This document shows, piece by piece, positions 28,094-37,224 of a DNA stretch of 64,000 nt. Made by a program: the position numbers and the translations under genes. Position 1 is the first letter of the stretch; each line of letters opens with the position of its first letter. The notes below the pieces were generated by a model that saw nothing but the letters and a program-made list of their open reading frames with translations, was not told where the DNA came from and searched no databases. The stretch spans positions 1-64,000 of the forward strand of contig NZ_JAUHTQ010000016.1 of the NCBI RefSeq assembly GCF_030418165.1. Reading direction: 5' to 3'. The DNA comes from Ureibacillus aquaedulcis. GTDB lineage: Bacteria > Bacillota > Bacilli > Bacillales_A > Planococcaceae.

Positions 28094-29224
28094 TTACTGA
28101 ATTTGAACAATTCCTTTTACTGAATAAGCAGTTTCCGTTGAACCATCCTCGTTATCCTTTATTAGTACATCAAAGAAATATTCCCTTTTGACATCATCGT
28201 ACATTTCCATTCTTGAATCGTAAACTCGTTCCGGAGCTGGTAATGTCTCAGGAGGGTTAACCCAAGTAACGTCTTCGATTGTAACTTTGCTATACCAAGG
28301 AACCCAAGATCTAGTTTGTAAATCATTCTTCATTAGAGATTCGATTGATGATACAACGGCCTCCCTACCTGAACTATACGATGCTTGATATACACCGTAT
28401 CCATATTGATTATCTTCCATTTCTAACTTTGCCGCCTGAGCTTCATTCGCAGGTGGAGCTGGTGGTGGATTTTCTCCAGCTGGTGGTATGTTCTCATCGC
28501 CAGAAGGTGAGTTATCATCAACTGGTGGCGTATTCTCACCGTCAGAAGATGGGTTATCTTGTGCTGGTGGTGTGTTGCCTTCCTCAGAATGTGGATTTTC
28601 TTCAGTTAGCTGTGTACTTCCATCTCCAGAAGGTGGATTTTCTTCAGGCCTTGTATTTTCATCTTCCGGTGTTGTGTTGTTATCATCAGCTTGTGAATTA
28701 TCTACATCCCCATGTCCATTTCCATTTCGGTCATCTTCAAAGCGATGGCTGCAATGTTCATAGTTTGTGATAATATCAGTTCTCTTTGTTCCTTGTGGAA
28801 TGACTAATTTTGAAATTTTTGTACCTTCTTTTATTTCTAATCTTGCGGCTGGATCCGTAATTACAAGTTTATGAATATCTCCAGTAGTATTTAATGCTAC
28901 TTCTTTACTTGTGGAAATAATAACATCTGTTATAGTTCCTTCTCCCACGAGCTCCACATTGTTTTGAGACGTTACTTCTACAATTTGAACATCTGCATTA
29001 AATTCTACTAGCTTAGCACCATTTGTTATGACTACCTTTGGAATTACTACACCTTCTCCGGAACTTATTTTTGTATCCTCCGTAATAGTGATTACTTCCA
29101 TAGTTTCACCTTGTTTTACAGTGATTTCAGATAACACATTTGCAAAAACTGCCGATGCTTGAAAAACGAAGAAGCATAGCATAAAGCTTGTTATTGCTAG
29201 CAATTTAGTAAGGTTGGTTTTCAT
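28094..29224 (-). CDS. Secreted protein with Pro/Glu/Asp-rich tandem repeats
   Basis: A 376-residue exported protein. Residues 1-29 are a signal peptide ending near ASAVFA. Residues 30-160 are a beta-rich domain with repeated V-V-I turns (for example GEGVVIPKVVITNGAKL), similar to domains seen in Bacillales surface proteins. Residues 165-270 are low complexity: about seven degenerate units of 10-12 residues rich in Pro, Glu, Asp, Asn and Gly, such as DENIPPAGENPPPAPP. The C-terminal 100 residues are globular and unrecognised. GGAGG six bases before the second of two adjacent ATG codons fixes the start at 29224. No SLH or LPXTG anchor is visible. Function unknown; cell-surface location is inferred. 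Confidence 0.75.
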   Translation of the reverse strand: MKTNLTKLLAITSFMLCFFVFQASAVFANVLSEITVKQGETMEVITITEDTKISSGEGVVIPKVVITNGAKLVEFNADVQIVEVTSQNNVELVGEGTITDVIISTSKEVALNTTGDIHKLVITDPAARLEIKEGTKISKLVIPQGTKRTDIITNYEHCSHRFEDDRNGNGHGDVDNSQADDNNTTPEDENTRPEENPPSGDGSTQLTEENPHSEEGNTPPAQDNPSSDGENTPPVDDNSPSGDENIPPAGENPPPAPPANEAQAAKLEMEDNQYGYGVYQASYSSGREAVVSSIESLMKNDLQTRSWVPWYSKVTIEDVTWVNPPETLPAPERVYDSRMEMYDDVKREYFFDVLIKDNEDGSTETAYSVKGIVQIQ

Positions 29225-29499
29225 CATATTCCTCCGATTTTTTTTGCAATTACAGAAAAATATATTAGCACCAATTATATCTATCGTATACATAATTTTC
29301 TATCAAACTCTCAAGTATTTTTATTGACTTTTCTATTTTGACACAATTAAAAATTAGGCCTTTTTTCTCGATAAAAATCCCAACTCTATTTTAAATTACT
29401 TCTAAAGATTCAGGGTTATTTAGGTAGAAATGTTCACCGTTATTTATCCAGATTCAATACTGAGAGAACGATTTACCCTTTTTAAGGAAATAACAAAAA

Positions 29500-29520
29500 G
29501 ACCTTCCATTACGGAAGGTC
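29500..29520 (-). terminator. Terminator of pgcA
   Basis: Minus-strand stem GACCTTCC / GGAAGGTC with a five-base loop and TTTTTG, nine bases past the pgcA stop. Confidence 0.85.
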
Positions 29521-29528
29521 TCTATTTA

Positions 29529-31217
29529 TTAAAGAAATGCACTTTTCAAATCGGCCAATAAACGCTCAACTTCCTCATTGGAATTGCCAACTGCTCCAAA
29601 GTAGTATTTACATTTCGGTTCGGTACCTGAAGGGCGGATGGCGATCCAGGCACCATTCTCTAATACAAATTTTAGTACGTTTTCTTGTGGAAGCAGAATT
29701 TCTTCTTTAGAACCATCAGATAAGGCTGCCTCTCCAGTTAGGTAATCCTCCGCTCGAACTACCGGAACCCCGACAATGTTTGTAGGGATGTTTTCACGGA
29801 AATCACTTAAAATGGCCAACATTTTTTCTTGGCCATCCTTTCCTTCAAAAACTTGAGAGACAAGGGCTTCTTTATGGTAGCCAAATTCCTCAAACAATAC
29901 ATCTAATACATCTAATAAGGTTTTACCCTCTTTTGCATAAAAAGCAGCCATTTCAGCAACTTTTAACGCAACTTGAACCGCATCCTTGTCACGTGCAAAC
30001 GTTTTGATTAAATACCCGTAGCTTTCCTCATAGCCAAATAAATAGGAGTATTCCCCGGACTGCTCATACTCTGCAATTTTTTCGGCGATATATTTAAAGC
30101 CTGTCAGTGTATTGATTGTTGCAACATTGTATTTGGCAGCTATTTTAGCACCAAGTTCAGCTGTTACGATTGTCTTGATAATCGCACCATTTGATGGCAA
30201 TGCCCCATTTTTCAGCTGGTTTTTTAGAATATAGTCTAGCAACAAAGCTCCTAATTGATTGCCTGTTAATAATTCATAGCCTTGCCCGTTTCGAACAGCT
30301 ACACCTAAACGGTCGGCATCCGGATCTGTAGCTAATAATAAATCTGCTCCTACACGTTCTCCAAGCTCCATCGAAAGCTTAAAGGCAGCGGCTTCTTCAG
30401 GATTAGGATAGGAAACTGTCGGGAAAGAACCGTCTTGAATTGCTTGTTCCTCCACAATATGTACATTATCAAACCCAAATTGGCGCAAGCCTTCACTAAC
30501 AGGGACTAAGCCAGAACCATGAAGCGGACTATATACAACCTTTAAATCAAAATCAATATCTGCATTTTCCTTTAATGATAAAAGTTGATTAGAGTAGCTC
30601 TTATCAAAATCTTCTAAAATCCAGTGAGCAATTCCCTGTAACTCCAACTCATTTATATCTCGAGCCTTAATATCAAAAATATCTTCAATTTCATCCATAT
30701 GGGAAACAATCGCATTTGCTCCTGATGGAACAAGCTGCGCACCGTCTTCCCCATACACTTTGAAGCCATTATATTGTTTTGGATTGTGGCTAGCGGTAAT
30801 CACAACCCCTGCAAAAGCATTCAGTTCACGAACGGTAAAGGAAAGCTGTGGGGTAGGGCGTGACTCTTTATAAATATAAGCTGTAATTCCATGTGAACCT
30901 AGAACACTGGCAGTTTCAACGGCAAATTCTTTTGAAAAATGACGTGTATCATAAGCAATTACAACCCCACGTTTCTTTGCTTCTTCGCCATGGGACGCAA
31001 TATAACGGGCTAGACCCTCCGAAACACGACGTATCGTATAAATATTAATACGATTTGTCCCAGCCCCAATGATGCCGCGCATTCCTCCTGTACCAAAAGA
31101 GACATATTGGTAGAATCGATCTTCTACCATTTTATCGTCTTCCGAGATCGAGTTTAGTTCATGCAATAGGGTTTCATCTTTCACTTCGTTTGTCCATTTT
31201 ATATAAGTTTCTTGCAA
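29529..31217 (-). CDS. pgcA: Phosphoglucomutase / phosphomannomutase family
   Basis: A 562-residue phospho-sugar mutase. The phosphoserine loop is VITASHNPKQYNG near 139, the metal loop DPDADR near 297, the sugar-recognition loop GYEESYGY near 395 and the phosphate-binding RPSGTEPKCKYY near 533. It interconverts glucose-6-phosphate and glucose-1-phosphate, the entry to UDP-glucose, and B. subtilis PgcA-type enzymes are candidates for acting on mannose phosphates too, which would fill the missing step between the two ManC activities. The start is TTG with GGAG upstream. It has its own terminator and no visible operon partner. Confidence 0.94.
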   Translation of the reverse strand: MQETYIKWTNEVKDETLLHELNSISEDDKMVEDRFYQYVSFGTGGMRGIIGAGTNRINIYTIRRVSEGLARYIASHGEEAKKRGVVIAYDTRHFSKEFAVETASVLGSHGITAYIYKESRPTPQLSFTVRELNAFAGVVITASHNPKQYNGFKVYGEDGAQLVPSGANAIVSHMDEIEDIFDIKARDINELELQGIAHWILEDFDKSYSNQLLSLKENADIDFDLKVVYSPLHGSGLVPVSEGLRQFGFDNVHIVEEQAIQDGSFPTVSYPNPEEAAAFKLSMELGERVGADLLLATDPDADRLGVAVRNGQGYELLTGNQLGALLLDYILKNQLKNGALPSNGAIIKTIVTAELGAKIAAKYNVATINTLTGFKYIAEKIAEYEQSGEYSYLFGYEESYGYLIKTFARDKDAVQVALKVAEMAAFYAKEGKTLLDVLDVLFEEFGYHKEALVSQVFEGKDGQEKMLAILSDFRENIPTNIVGVPVVRAEDYLTGEAALSDGSKEEILLPQENVLKFVLENGAWIAIRPSGTEPKCKYYFGAVGNSNEEVERLLADLKSAFL

Positions 31218-31405
31218 TTTCTAGCTCCATCCTTTCAATAAAAGCCTGATATCTTATATTTTTTACTTACTTTCAACTATTAAGCTTGTCGATTTACATA
31301 CATTGTAAATTATACTATTTTTTCTCCAGAGATATTGCAGTTAATATAAATTTACAAAACTAAAACATTACATGCAATACTATGCATATTAGATATGAAA
31401 ATAAA

Positions 31406-31439
31406 AACACGAAGAAAGTTACATACACTTCTTCGTGTT
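31406..31439 (-). terminator. Terminator of the LCP gene
   Basis: Perfect 11-pair stem AACACGAAGAA / TTCTTCGTGTT, 12-base loop, then T5 on the minus strand. Confidence 0.8.
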
Positions 31440-31470
31440 TCGGATATTTCACCATTCATATTCAGTTAAA

Positions 31471-32430
31471 CTAATCAATTTCCTTAACACCTAAATGAGT
31501 CTTCAGTGTGGATTTAATTGTTTCCATTTCAGCCTCATCCGGGAGGTAGTAGTAGATTCCATCAATTTTTGTCCCTTGTCCATTGTTCATATAAAGCTGT
31601 TCGATGGATTTGAAACTATCTTGGTATCCTTTTTGAATCGTTAATAATTCATCAAAGGAAGCGCTGAGCCTTACATTATCTTCGAGTGTGGCGAAGATGG
31701 ATTTATAGTTCAAGGCTGTATCCACACTTAGGGCCGATTGGGAAATGGCCTGGATGACTTTTTTCTGGCGGTTTTGGCGACCGAAGTCACCCTCCGGATC
31801 GTCATAGCGCATGCGCACATAGCCTAACGCTTCTTCACCATTTAGGGTAATCGTTCCCATTGGAAAATCTGCATTGCCGGCTGTGAACTCCAAGTCATTT
31901 TGAATGGTAATCCCACCCACAATGTCGACAATGTCCTTAAAGCTTTCCATATTCACCTGCACCACATAGTCGATCGGGATTTCGAGAAGGTTCTCGACGG
32001 TTTGACGAGACATTTCGATGCCACCAAAGGCATAGGCATGGTTGATTTTATCGGTCGTATCGTGGCCGATAATCTCTGTTCGCGTATCACGCGGGATGCT
32101 TAGCATTTTCGTATCGTTCGTCTCGGGGTTAATCGTCAAGACGATCATCGTGTCCGAACGCCCAACGTCCCCTTCCCGTTCATCGACACCCAGCATCAAA
32201 ATCGAAATCGGTTCTTTTTCCTCGATGCTCACTACTTCTTCCCGCAGTTCCGATTGCTCGATATCTTCATATATAACATCTACCGTGTTTTTCGTATCCA
32301 TGTATAATTTAGCGGCAAAGCCAACGATTGCCAAAATCAGTACACCTACGATGACGCCTAACCAAATTAGAAATTTGCGCTTTTTGGATGTACGCTTTTT
32401 CTCCTTATTGTTCGTGGCGCTTGTTTCCAT
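31471..32430 (-). CDS. LytR-CpsA-Psr (LCP) family ligase
   Basis: A 319-residue protein with a basic cytoplasmic tail, one helix at about 22-45 and an extracytoplasmic LCP domain. LCP enzymes transfer undecaprenyl-linked polymers such as teichoic acid or capsule to peptidoglycan. Conserved parts are ISILMLGVDEREGDVGRSD near 75-93 and MLSIPRDTRTEI near 108, containing the Asp and Arg residues that bind the lipid diphosphate, and YVRMRYDDPEGDFGRQNRQ near 203. AGAGGTGG precedes the ATG by six bases. Its place at the head of the polysaccharide locus suggests it anchors the polymer made by the downstream genes, which is inference. Confidence 0.93.
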   Translation of the reverse strand: METSATNNKEKKRTSKKRKFLIWLGVIVGVLILAIVGFAAKLYMDTKNTVDVIYEDIEQSELREEVVSIEEKEPISILMLGVDEREGDVGRSDTMIVLTINPETNDTKMLSIPRDTRTEIIGHDTTDKINHAYAFGGIEMSRQTVENLLEIPIDYVVQVNMESFKDIVDIVGGITIQNDLEFTAGNADFPMGTITLNGEEALGYVRMRYDDPEGDFGRQNRQKKVIQAISQSALSVDTALNYKSIFATLEDNVRLSASFDELLTIQKGYQDSFKSIEQLYMNNGQGTKIDGIYYYLPDEAEMETIKSTLKTHLGVKEID

Positions 32431-32715
32431 TCTTGACCACCTCTTATTTAGCTAGTGCTTGTTTTCTAAATCGCACTATATGATTCCAACAACCTATATT
32501 ATCATAAATCACGCATGAAGTAATGACTATAATTGTGACAATATTGGAATCTTTTGTACTTTTAATATATGTAAAAAGTCACCAAAATAGACTTTAATAT
32601 ATTAAATTTTTAAAAATAAGCATAAGAGGAGGTTTCCAGTCGGCCTCATTTCTATGAGCATAATGGAAGTCCTAAGTGTCTTGTAGGGATGCGAATATTG
32701 AAATGTCTAAAAATA

Positions 32716-32918
32716 CATATTCATCTGTTTTATAGTTTTGGATGTATGTAATGATTTAAGGATGAATGGTTTATGTGGCTGCCTGCAATGTTGAAGGAAA
32801 ATGATGGCTTAAGGAGTATTTTAAGCCATTGGTTTTCAGTAAGTTCAAGGCTTTTTCTCTACACTTTTCAACTAGATTGACAGGTAGAGAGGTGATGAGT
32901 TCGACCCCGCTGCTTAAG
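32716..32918 (-). pseudogene. comK 3' fragment (partial duplication)
   Basis: These 203 bases match 35787-35990 nearly base for base (roughly nine in ten identical by eye), covering the last third of the ComK homologue and about 15 bases after its stop codon. The match stops sharply at 32918, where an IS3 orfA remnant begins. No start codon or upstream half is present, so it is a relic. Confidence 0.8.
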
Positions 32919-33073
32919 AGAGGCATCTACCCCATGATGCTGGAATAGTTTCACTCATTTAATGTTTGATTTCTAATCAACTTCAATGGCCTTTCGATTG
33001 TTTCGTAACTCTTGTTTCTATCCAGGTAATGAGTAACTGCTTGTAATTTTTCTTCTGCAGTAAAAATAGCCAA
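32919..33073 (-). pseudogene. IS3-family transposase orfA remnant
   Basis: From a TTG at 33073 the minus strand reads AIFTAEEKLQAVTHYLD and then NKSYETIE, the N-terminal helix-turn-helix of IS3-type OrfA proteins (usually beginning with ATG). After 40 codons a TGA at 32951 interrupts it; the next bases in another frame read KLFQHHGVDAS, again OrfA-like, so a small deletion has shifted the frame. The rest of the element is missing and the fragment abuts the comK relic. No OrfB or clear terminal repeats were found. Confidence 0.65.
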
Positions 33074-33077
33074 AAAA

Positions 33078-33123
33078 ACTGCATCTCCAATTGTTAGATT
33101 GTGTCTAACAATTGGGATGCAGT
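33078..33123 (-). terminator. Long hairpin, probable terminator
   Basis: A 20-21 bp stem with a single one-base bulge and a five-base loop; the arms begin ACTGCATCTCC and end GATGCAGT. On the minus strand it is followed by seven T. It could terminate the SLH gene upstream, or belong to the IS remnant whose start lies five bases further on. Confidence 0.7.
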
Positions 33124-33276
33124 TCATTTCCCCGGAAAGGAAAATGGTGTCTTCTTGATGTGGCTAAAATCAATTTCTTAGTATAGTTTTTCCTTCATTC
33201 TAAGAAATTGCTGCTTCTGTCCCGACCTCTTTCCGTTTTACATAGAGCGTGTCAACAACGCCCCTTTTCTCAAAAT

Positions 33277-35511
33277 TTAATAATACATTTCCGGGTTTCT
33301 CTTGTATGCTTCATGAGCTAACCGAACAACCGATACTGCTAAGTGTGCATATGTTACTTCTTGATTAGGATTGAATTGATTACGATTTGCTGTTAATAAT
33401 TCTAATGAGTTTGCTAATGCGACATGACCAATGTATTCCTTCTGTACATCGTTTGCATCGGCAAAGTCCAATTGATAGATACTGCCTTGTTTAGCTGCCT
33501 GCTCGAGTCCTAATGCTCGTATATACCAAACGGCTAATTCTTCTCTCGTAAGGTGTGCATCTAGATCTAAGTTGGCACTTTCAGTATCGAGGATGTTCAA
33601 CGAAACAGCACGTTCAACTATTTGATATAGAGGATGCTCAGGATCAATATTGTCAAATGACTGACTCATATTCTCCTGGCCTGGATAATAACCGCCCTCA
33701 TAGAAATGAGTAAGGGACTTCATGATCACTGCAAGTGCATCGCCTTTTGTAATCTTCTCATTTGCATCAAACGTGTTTACATCCTCGACGTCTAAAATTC
33801 GAGCATTCACTAAGTAATTAAGCTCATCTTCTGCCCAAGGGTGCGTGATGACTTGACGTTCACTTTCTTCTTCCGTCAAACTATTCCATTCACCAGTGTT
33901 TGCATCTATGAAGCTAAATTGGTTTTCATTGAATAATGGGGTATAAGCAAGTTGATAATGGTCATCATCTTCCGCATACCCTTCTTTTACATATTGTAGA
34001 TCTAAGCTTAATTGCTCTAAAAATTCCGCTTTTGCTTCTTCTTCAGAAATTACTTCTTCACTTGTTGGCCAATTTTCCACATCTTGATAATTTACATTGA
34101 GACCAAGTAAAGACCCATCAGCAGATACACCAACAGAAATGTTATCACCCGATACAAGAATGCCGTCTACAACTCTCGGAAATGCAAAATGATAGACGCC
34201 TCTATCACTCTCAAAGTGCGCTTCTCCTGTTGGTTTTGCATAGTTATGAAGATGGGAAGGAGAGAACTCTTTTAAATATTCCACTGCTAGGTTAAGTGCT
34301 TCTTCACTGGAAATCGGCTGATTATTTTCTTTGTTGTCGCCCATTTCTCTTAGTACATCACTCTTGATATCTGTATATTGGATTATTTCACCTGTCTGTT
34401 TATCGAGTTCAAGCTCTGTACCATGCCCGCTATTTCCGTAATAATACATATATTGAATGGCAATGACTTCCTGCCCAATGTGATTTTCTCTTTCTTCAAT
34501 CGATTCAATGGATAGCTTCACTTTATCCGAATCAATCGATAGTAACTTTTGAGCAAACGCTTTCGCCTTTTCTAAAGAGAAGTCAGTTTGTTTTGGTTGA
34601 ATCGGTTCAGCTGTAATGAATTCGATTTCTTGTTCTTCAGGTAAATCAGGGGAGAAACCGTTTACGGTTTGCCATTCACCTGAAAGAGCATGAACCCCAA
34701 GAAAGTCATTCGTTGGTTGATAGACAAGTTGCACAGTTCGATCACCTGTTTGATAATCGAAATCGATTCTATACTGTAAATCGATGGCAAGATTTTCTTT
34801 TACCTTCGTTAAAATCTCATTCTCGGATATCACTTTTGTAATATCATCAAACGTATGTGACTCCGTATTTACTGAAGTACGATAAAAGTCGGCGATTTCT
34901 CCATTCCCCAGCACGTTTACTTGTATGTGCTGATCTGGAATAGGTACTTGATTTTCCGTACGGACAAACGAGAATGAATAACGGATTGGTTCTGTGAGAG
35001 GTTGATTTCCTAGGTTGTAGTCATGAGTAGTATCCAGCTGATACTCACTTGCACCGGGTATTTTTTTTAAAAAGGCAAGGGCAGCTTCTTCAGCCTCGCC
35101 TTTTGTCACTTTTGCCGGAAAGAGAGCATCTATGCTGTTAGCGGGTTGATAGTAAAAATTCTCAATCTCCAATTCTTCCCCAACAAATCCAATCCCACCA
35201 TAAACTCGCTTCCCATTTATTTCTTTGTGAAAGCTTAAGTCATAACGAATGGTATCATCATCAGGAAAGTGATGACCACTCCCCATATGGAAATCACCAT
35301 CATTTAAGAAATCAAACTTATTTGGGAACAATTCCTTAAATTTTTTGATGAGCTCACTCTTTGTTACAACAGATTCCACCGAAGCAGTTCTAATTTGAAC
35401 CATTTCATTTTGCTCATTTGCAGGTGTTGCAGCAGCTACTGCTGGTGCTAGTGCTCCAAATGATAGGCCAGTAGACAATGTTAAGATTCCTAGCGTTCTT
35501 AAATTCTTCAA
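33277..35511 (-). CDS. SLH-domain surface protein with YcdB/YcdC-type domains
   Basis: A 744-residue exported protein. A signal peptide spans residues 1-27. Residues 45-540 hold repeated PepSY-like modules (phrases such as TKGEAEEAALAFLKKIPG and SSEEALNLAVEYLKEF), the YcdB/YcdC architecture of B. subtilis. Residues 565-744 contain three SLH-like repeats, with ITKGDALAVIMKSL and LTREELAVWYIRALGLE, which bind pyruvylated secondary wall polymer. So it is anchored to the wall and may inhibit or chaperone a protease; the ligand is unknown. Start is TTG five bases after AGGAGTG. It is flanked by the comK gene on one side and a comK fragment on the other. Confidence 0.88.
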   Translation of the reverse strand: MKNLRTLGILTLSTGLSFGALAPAVAAATPANEQNEMVQIRTASVESVVTKSELIKKFKELFPNKFDFLNDGDFHMGSGHHFPDDDTIRYDLSFHKEINGKRVYGGIGFVGEELEIENFYYQPANSIDALFPAKVTKGEAEEAALAFLKKIPGASEYQLDTTHDYNLGNQPLTEPIRYSFSFVRTENQVPIPDQHIQVNVLGNGEIADFYRTSVNTESHTFDDITKVISENEILTKVKENLAIDLQYRIDFDYQTGDRTVQLVYQPTNDFLGVHALSGEWQTVNGFSPDLPEEQEIEFITAEPIQPKQTDFSLEKAKAFAQKLLSIDSDKVKLSIESIEERENHIGQEVIAIQYMYYYGNSGHGTELELDKQTGEIIQYTDIKSDVLREMGDNKENNQPISSEEALNLAVEYLKEFSPSHLHNYAKPTGEAHFESDRGVYHFAFPRVVDGILVSGDNISVGVSADGSLLGLNVNYQDVENWPTSEEVISEEEAKAEFLEQLSLDLQYVKEGYAEDDDHYQLAYTPLFNENQFSFIDANTGEWNSLTEEESERQVITHPWAEDELNYLVNARILDVEDVNTFDANEKITKGDALAVIMKSLTHFYEGGYYPGQENMSQSFDNIDPEHPLYQIVERAVSLNILDTESANLDLDAHLTREELAVWYIRALGLEQAAKQGSIYQLDFADANDVQKEYIGHVALANSLELLTANRNQFNPNQEVTYAHLAVSVVRLAHEAYKRNPEMYY

Positions 35512-35800
35512 TTCATCACTCCTAAGTTATTTAGTAATCTATTAAATAATACACCAGATTTTAACATTTGTGGGCATTAAATGAAATTTATGGGATTTAT
35601 CTTGCAATTGGAGGTGTTGATGTTAAATTTCTTGCCCATAGAGATGAAGGCTTTCATGGAGTAAACGCAAGGCTTTTTCGATTCTTTTTTTGAGAAAAGC
35701 GAAAGCGCGTTAGAATAGAGCAGGGATTGCCCACTACAAATGAACAATCCCCTCTCCACTTGCGAACTAGAGTTCTAGGTTAACTTCATATTCATCTGTT

Positions 35801-36352
35801 TTATGGACTTGGATGTATGTAATGATTTAAAGATGAATGGTTTATGTGGCTAGCTGCAATGTTGAAGGGAAATTTATGGCTTAAGGAGTATTTCAAGGCA
35901 TTGGTCTTCAGTAGATTCAAGGCTTTTTCTCTACGTTTTTCGACTAAATTGGCAGGTAGAGAGGTGATGAGTTCGACCCCGCTGCTTAAGGTGATGACGG
36001 TATGGTTATTCGGAAGGCTTTCAATCTTTGCCCCGAAAATATCCATAATCCAGATGGTATCGAGATTATCCACGGTGGGGACTTGAAAGGCGGCAATGGC
36101 AAGCGGATCGGATATGAGAATAGAAGGGTTTTTGACATCTTTGAAGCATTTACGCGAAGAAAGCTTACGGCCTTCTAGACTTGACCCGTTAAGTAGGCAA
36201 TAGGTTTCCATATTCCTGGTGCAAGTGTGGAGCGAATGGAAAGTCTCTGCCTTTTGTACTGTATAGATAGCTGACGCATATTTTACATGATATTGAGGGG
36301 CAATTGCTAAAATACGGTGGTTATTGAAAAACATCTCTTCTAATTTTGTCAT
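35801..36352 (-). CDS. comK: ComK competence transcription factor homologue
   Basis: A 183-residue homologue of ComK, the master activator of DNA-uptake genes, which binds AT-rich boxes. The central CLLNGSSLEGRKLSSRKCF, followed by NPSILISDPLAIAAFQVPT and WIMDIFG, is the family signature; the C-terminal 35 residues are variable. Start at 36352 after AAGGAGAG, rather than the upstream in-frame ATG. TTGACA lies on the minus strand at 36487-36492 with a TATTAG 17 bases on, a plausible promoter. A sigma-factor gene is divergent from it. The tail of the gene is duplicated at 32.7 kb. Whether the strain is transformable is not shown. Confidence 0.85.
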   Translation of the reverse strand: MTKLEEMFFNNHRILAIAPQYHVKYASAIYTVQKAETFHSLHTCTRNMETYCLLNGSSLEGRKLSSRKCFKDVKNPSILISDPLAIAAFQVPTVDNLDTIWIMDIFGAKIESLPNNHTVITLSSGVELITSLPANLVEKRREKALNLLKTNALKYSLSHKFPFNIAASHINHSSLNHYIHPSP

Positions 36353-36726
36353 ACTTTTCTCTCCTTTTAATGAGTAGTATCTCACTTGACCAAACTAAAA
36401 AAGTATCAACCTCTACCTAGGGGATTCTTCTATCACATCACTCCTTTCGATGATTCTTTTATACTAATACTAAACTCCCAAATCACTGTCAATATTATTC
36501 TAAAATATGCCCATTTATTTTAGAAGACCCTTTCCATATTAAATTGTGAAAATATGGTGAAATTTACTATTTATTCTAATAAAATACAGTCAACTCTTCT
36601 ATATTATCCACTTTATTCTTTGGCGTTTTGAAGAAAATTGCCCATTCGATTCCTTTCCAGTCTTCTCTTACGATAGAGATACCCGGGAATAATTGACCTG
36701 TGCACAGGTCACAAGGTGCAAAAGAA
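36353..36726. promoter_or_regulatory. Divergent comK / sigma-factor control region with a 16-bp palindrome
   Basis: This gap holds the candidate comK promoter (TTGACA complement at 36487-36492) and, just before the sigma-factor ribosome site, a perfect palindrome GACCTGTGCACAGGTC (36695-36710). As DNA it could be an operator; as RNA it would be an eight-pair hairpin without a loop of normal size, so an operator is likelier. No coding sequence is seen. Confidence 0.5.
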
Positions 36727-37215
36727 ATGGATGATTTTGAAGAAGTTCTGGAGCAGTATAACCCAATGATTTATAGCGTTTTAAGAAAAGCACGGATTTA
36801 TAAAAACCGTGAGCATTTTTGCCAAGTAGCCCGAATTGCATTATGGCAGGCATGGCAGCATTTTGATCCAGCAAAAGGCAGCTTCGCACCATATGCCCAA
36901 CGTATGATGCTGACGTCCCTATACACAGCCATGCGCAAGGATAACCAGTATTCGGAAAGGCAGATTCCGTATGAAAACGACAAATTGACACTCGTTGCCC
37001 AATATACCGATGTGAAAAACATGCCTTCCAACGCAGCGGCAACACTTGAAACCGTAGCCGAATTTCTAACGGAGGACGAATTCGAATTACTCAAAGATCT
37101 CTATTATCATCAATACAAATATGAGGAACTCACACACAAATACAACGCCTCGGTCGACGCACTAAAAAAACGGAGAGCACGCATCCTGAAAAAAATTCGA
37201 ATGAAGCTAAATTAA
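36727..37215 (+). CDS. Small sigma-70-family RNA polymerase sigma factor (SigH/ComX-like)
   Basis: A 162-residue protein with region 2 at about 10-80 (YNPMIYSVLRKARIY and an ARIALWQAWQHFDPAKGSF recognition segment) and a C-terminal region 4 helix-turn-helix near 115-160 (LKDLYYHQYKYEELTHKY, then a basic tail). Length and organisation resemble the SigH/ComX sigma factors that drive competence genes in other Firmicutes. ATG at 36727, seven bases after AAGGTG, is preferred to the GTG at 36700 that lies inside the palindrome. Divergence from comK suggests a joint role in competence, which is inference; it could also be phage-derived, since phage-type genes follow. Confidence 0.75.
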   Translation: MDDFEEVLEQYNPMIYSVLRKARIYKNREHFCQVARIALWQAWQHFDPAKGSFAPYAQRMMLTSLYTAMRKDNQYSERQIPYENDKLTLVAQYTDVKNMPSNAAATLETVAEFLTEDEFELLKDLYYHQYKYEELTHKYNASVDALKKRRARILKKIRMKLN

Positions 37216-37224
37216 ATTAAATAT

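Noticed and set aside
28345-28770. Two plus-strand frames opposite the secreted protein gene
   Set aside because: They are antisense images of the proline/glutamate repeat region and have no ribosome site.
35600-35710. Second comK-like C-terminal remnant (LKKRIEKALRLL) on the minus strand
   Set aside because: The resemblance to the ComK tail is short and the DNA does not align well, unlike the copy at 32.7 kb.
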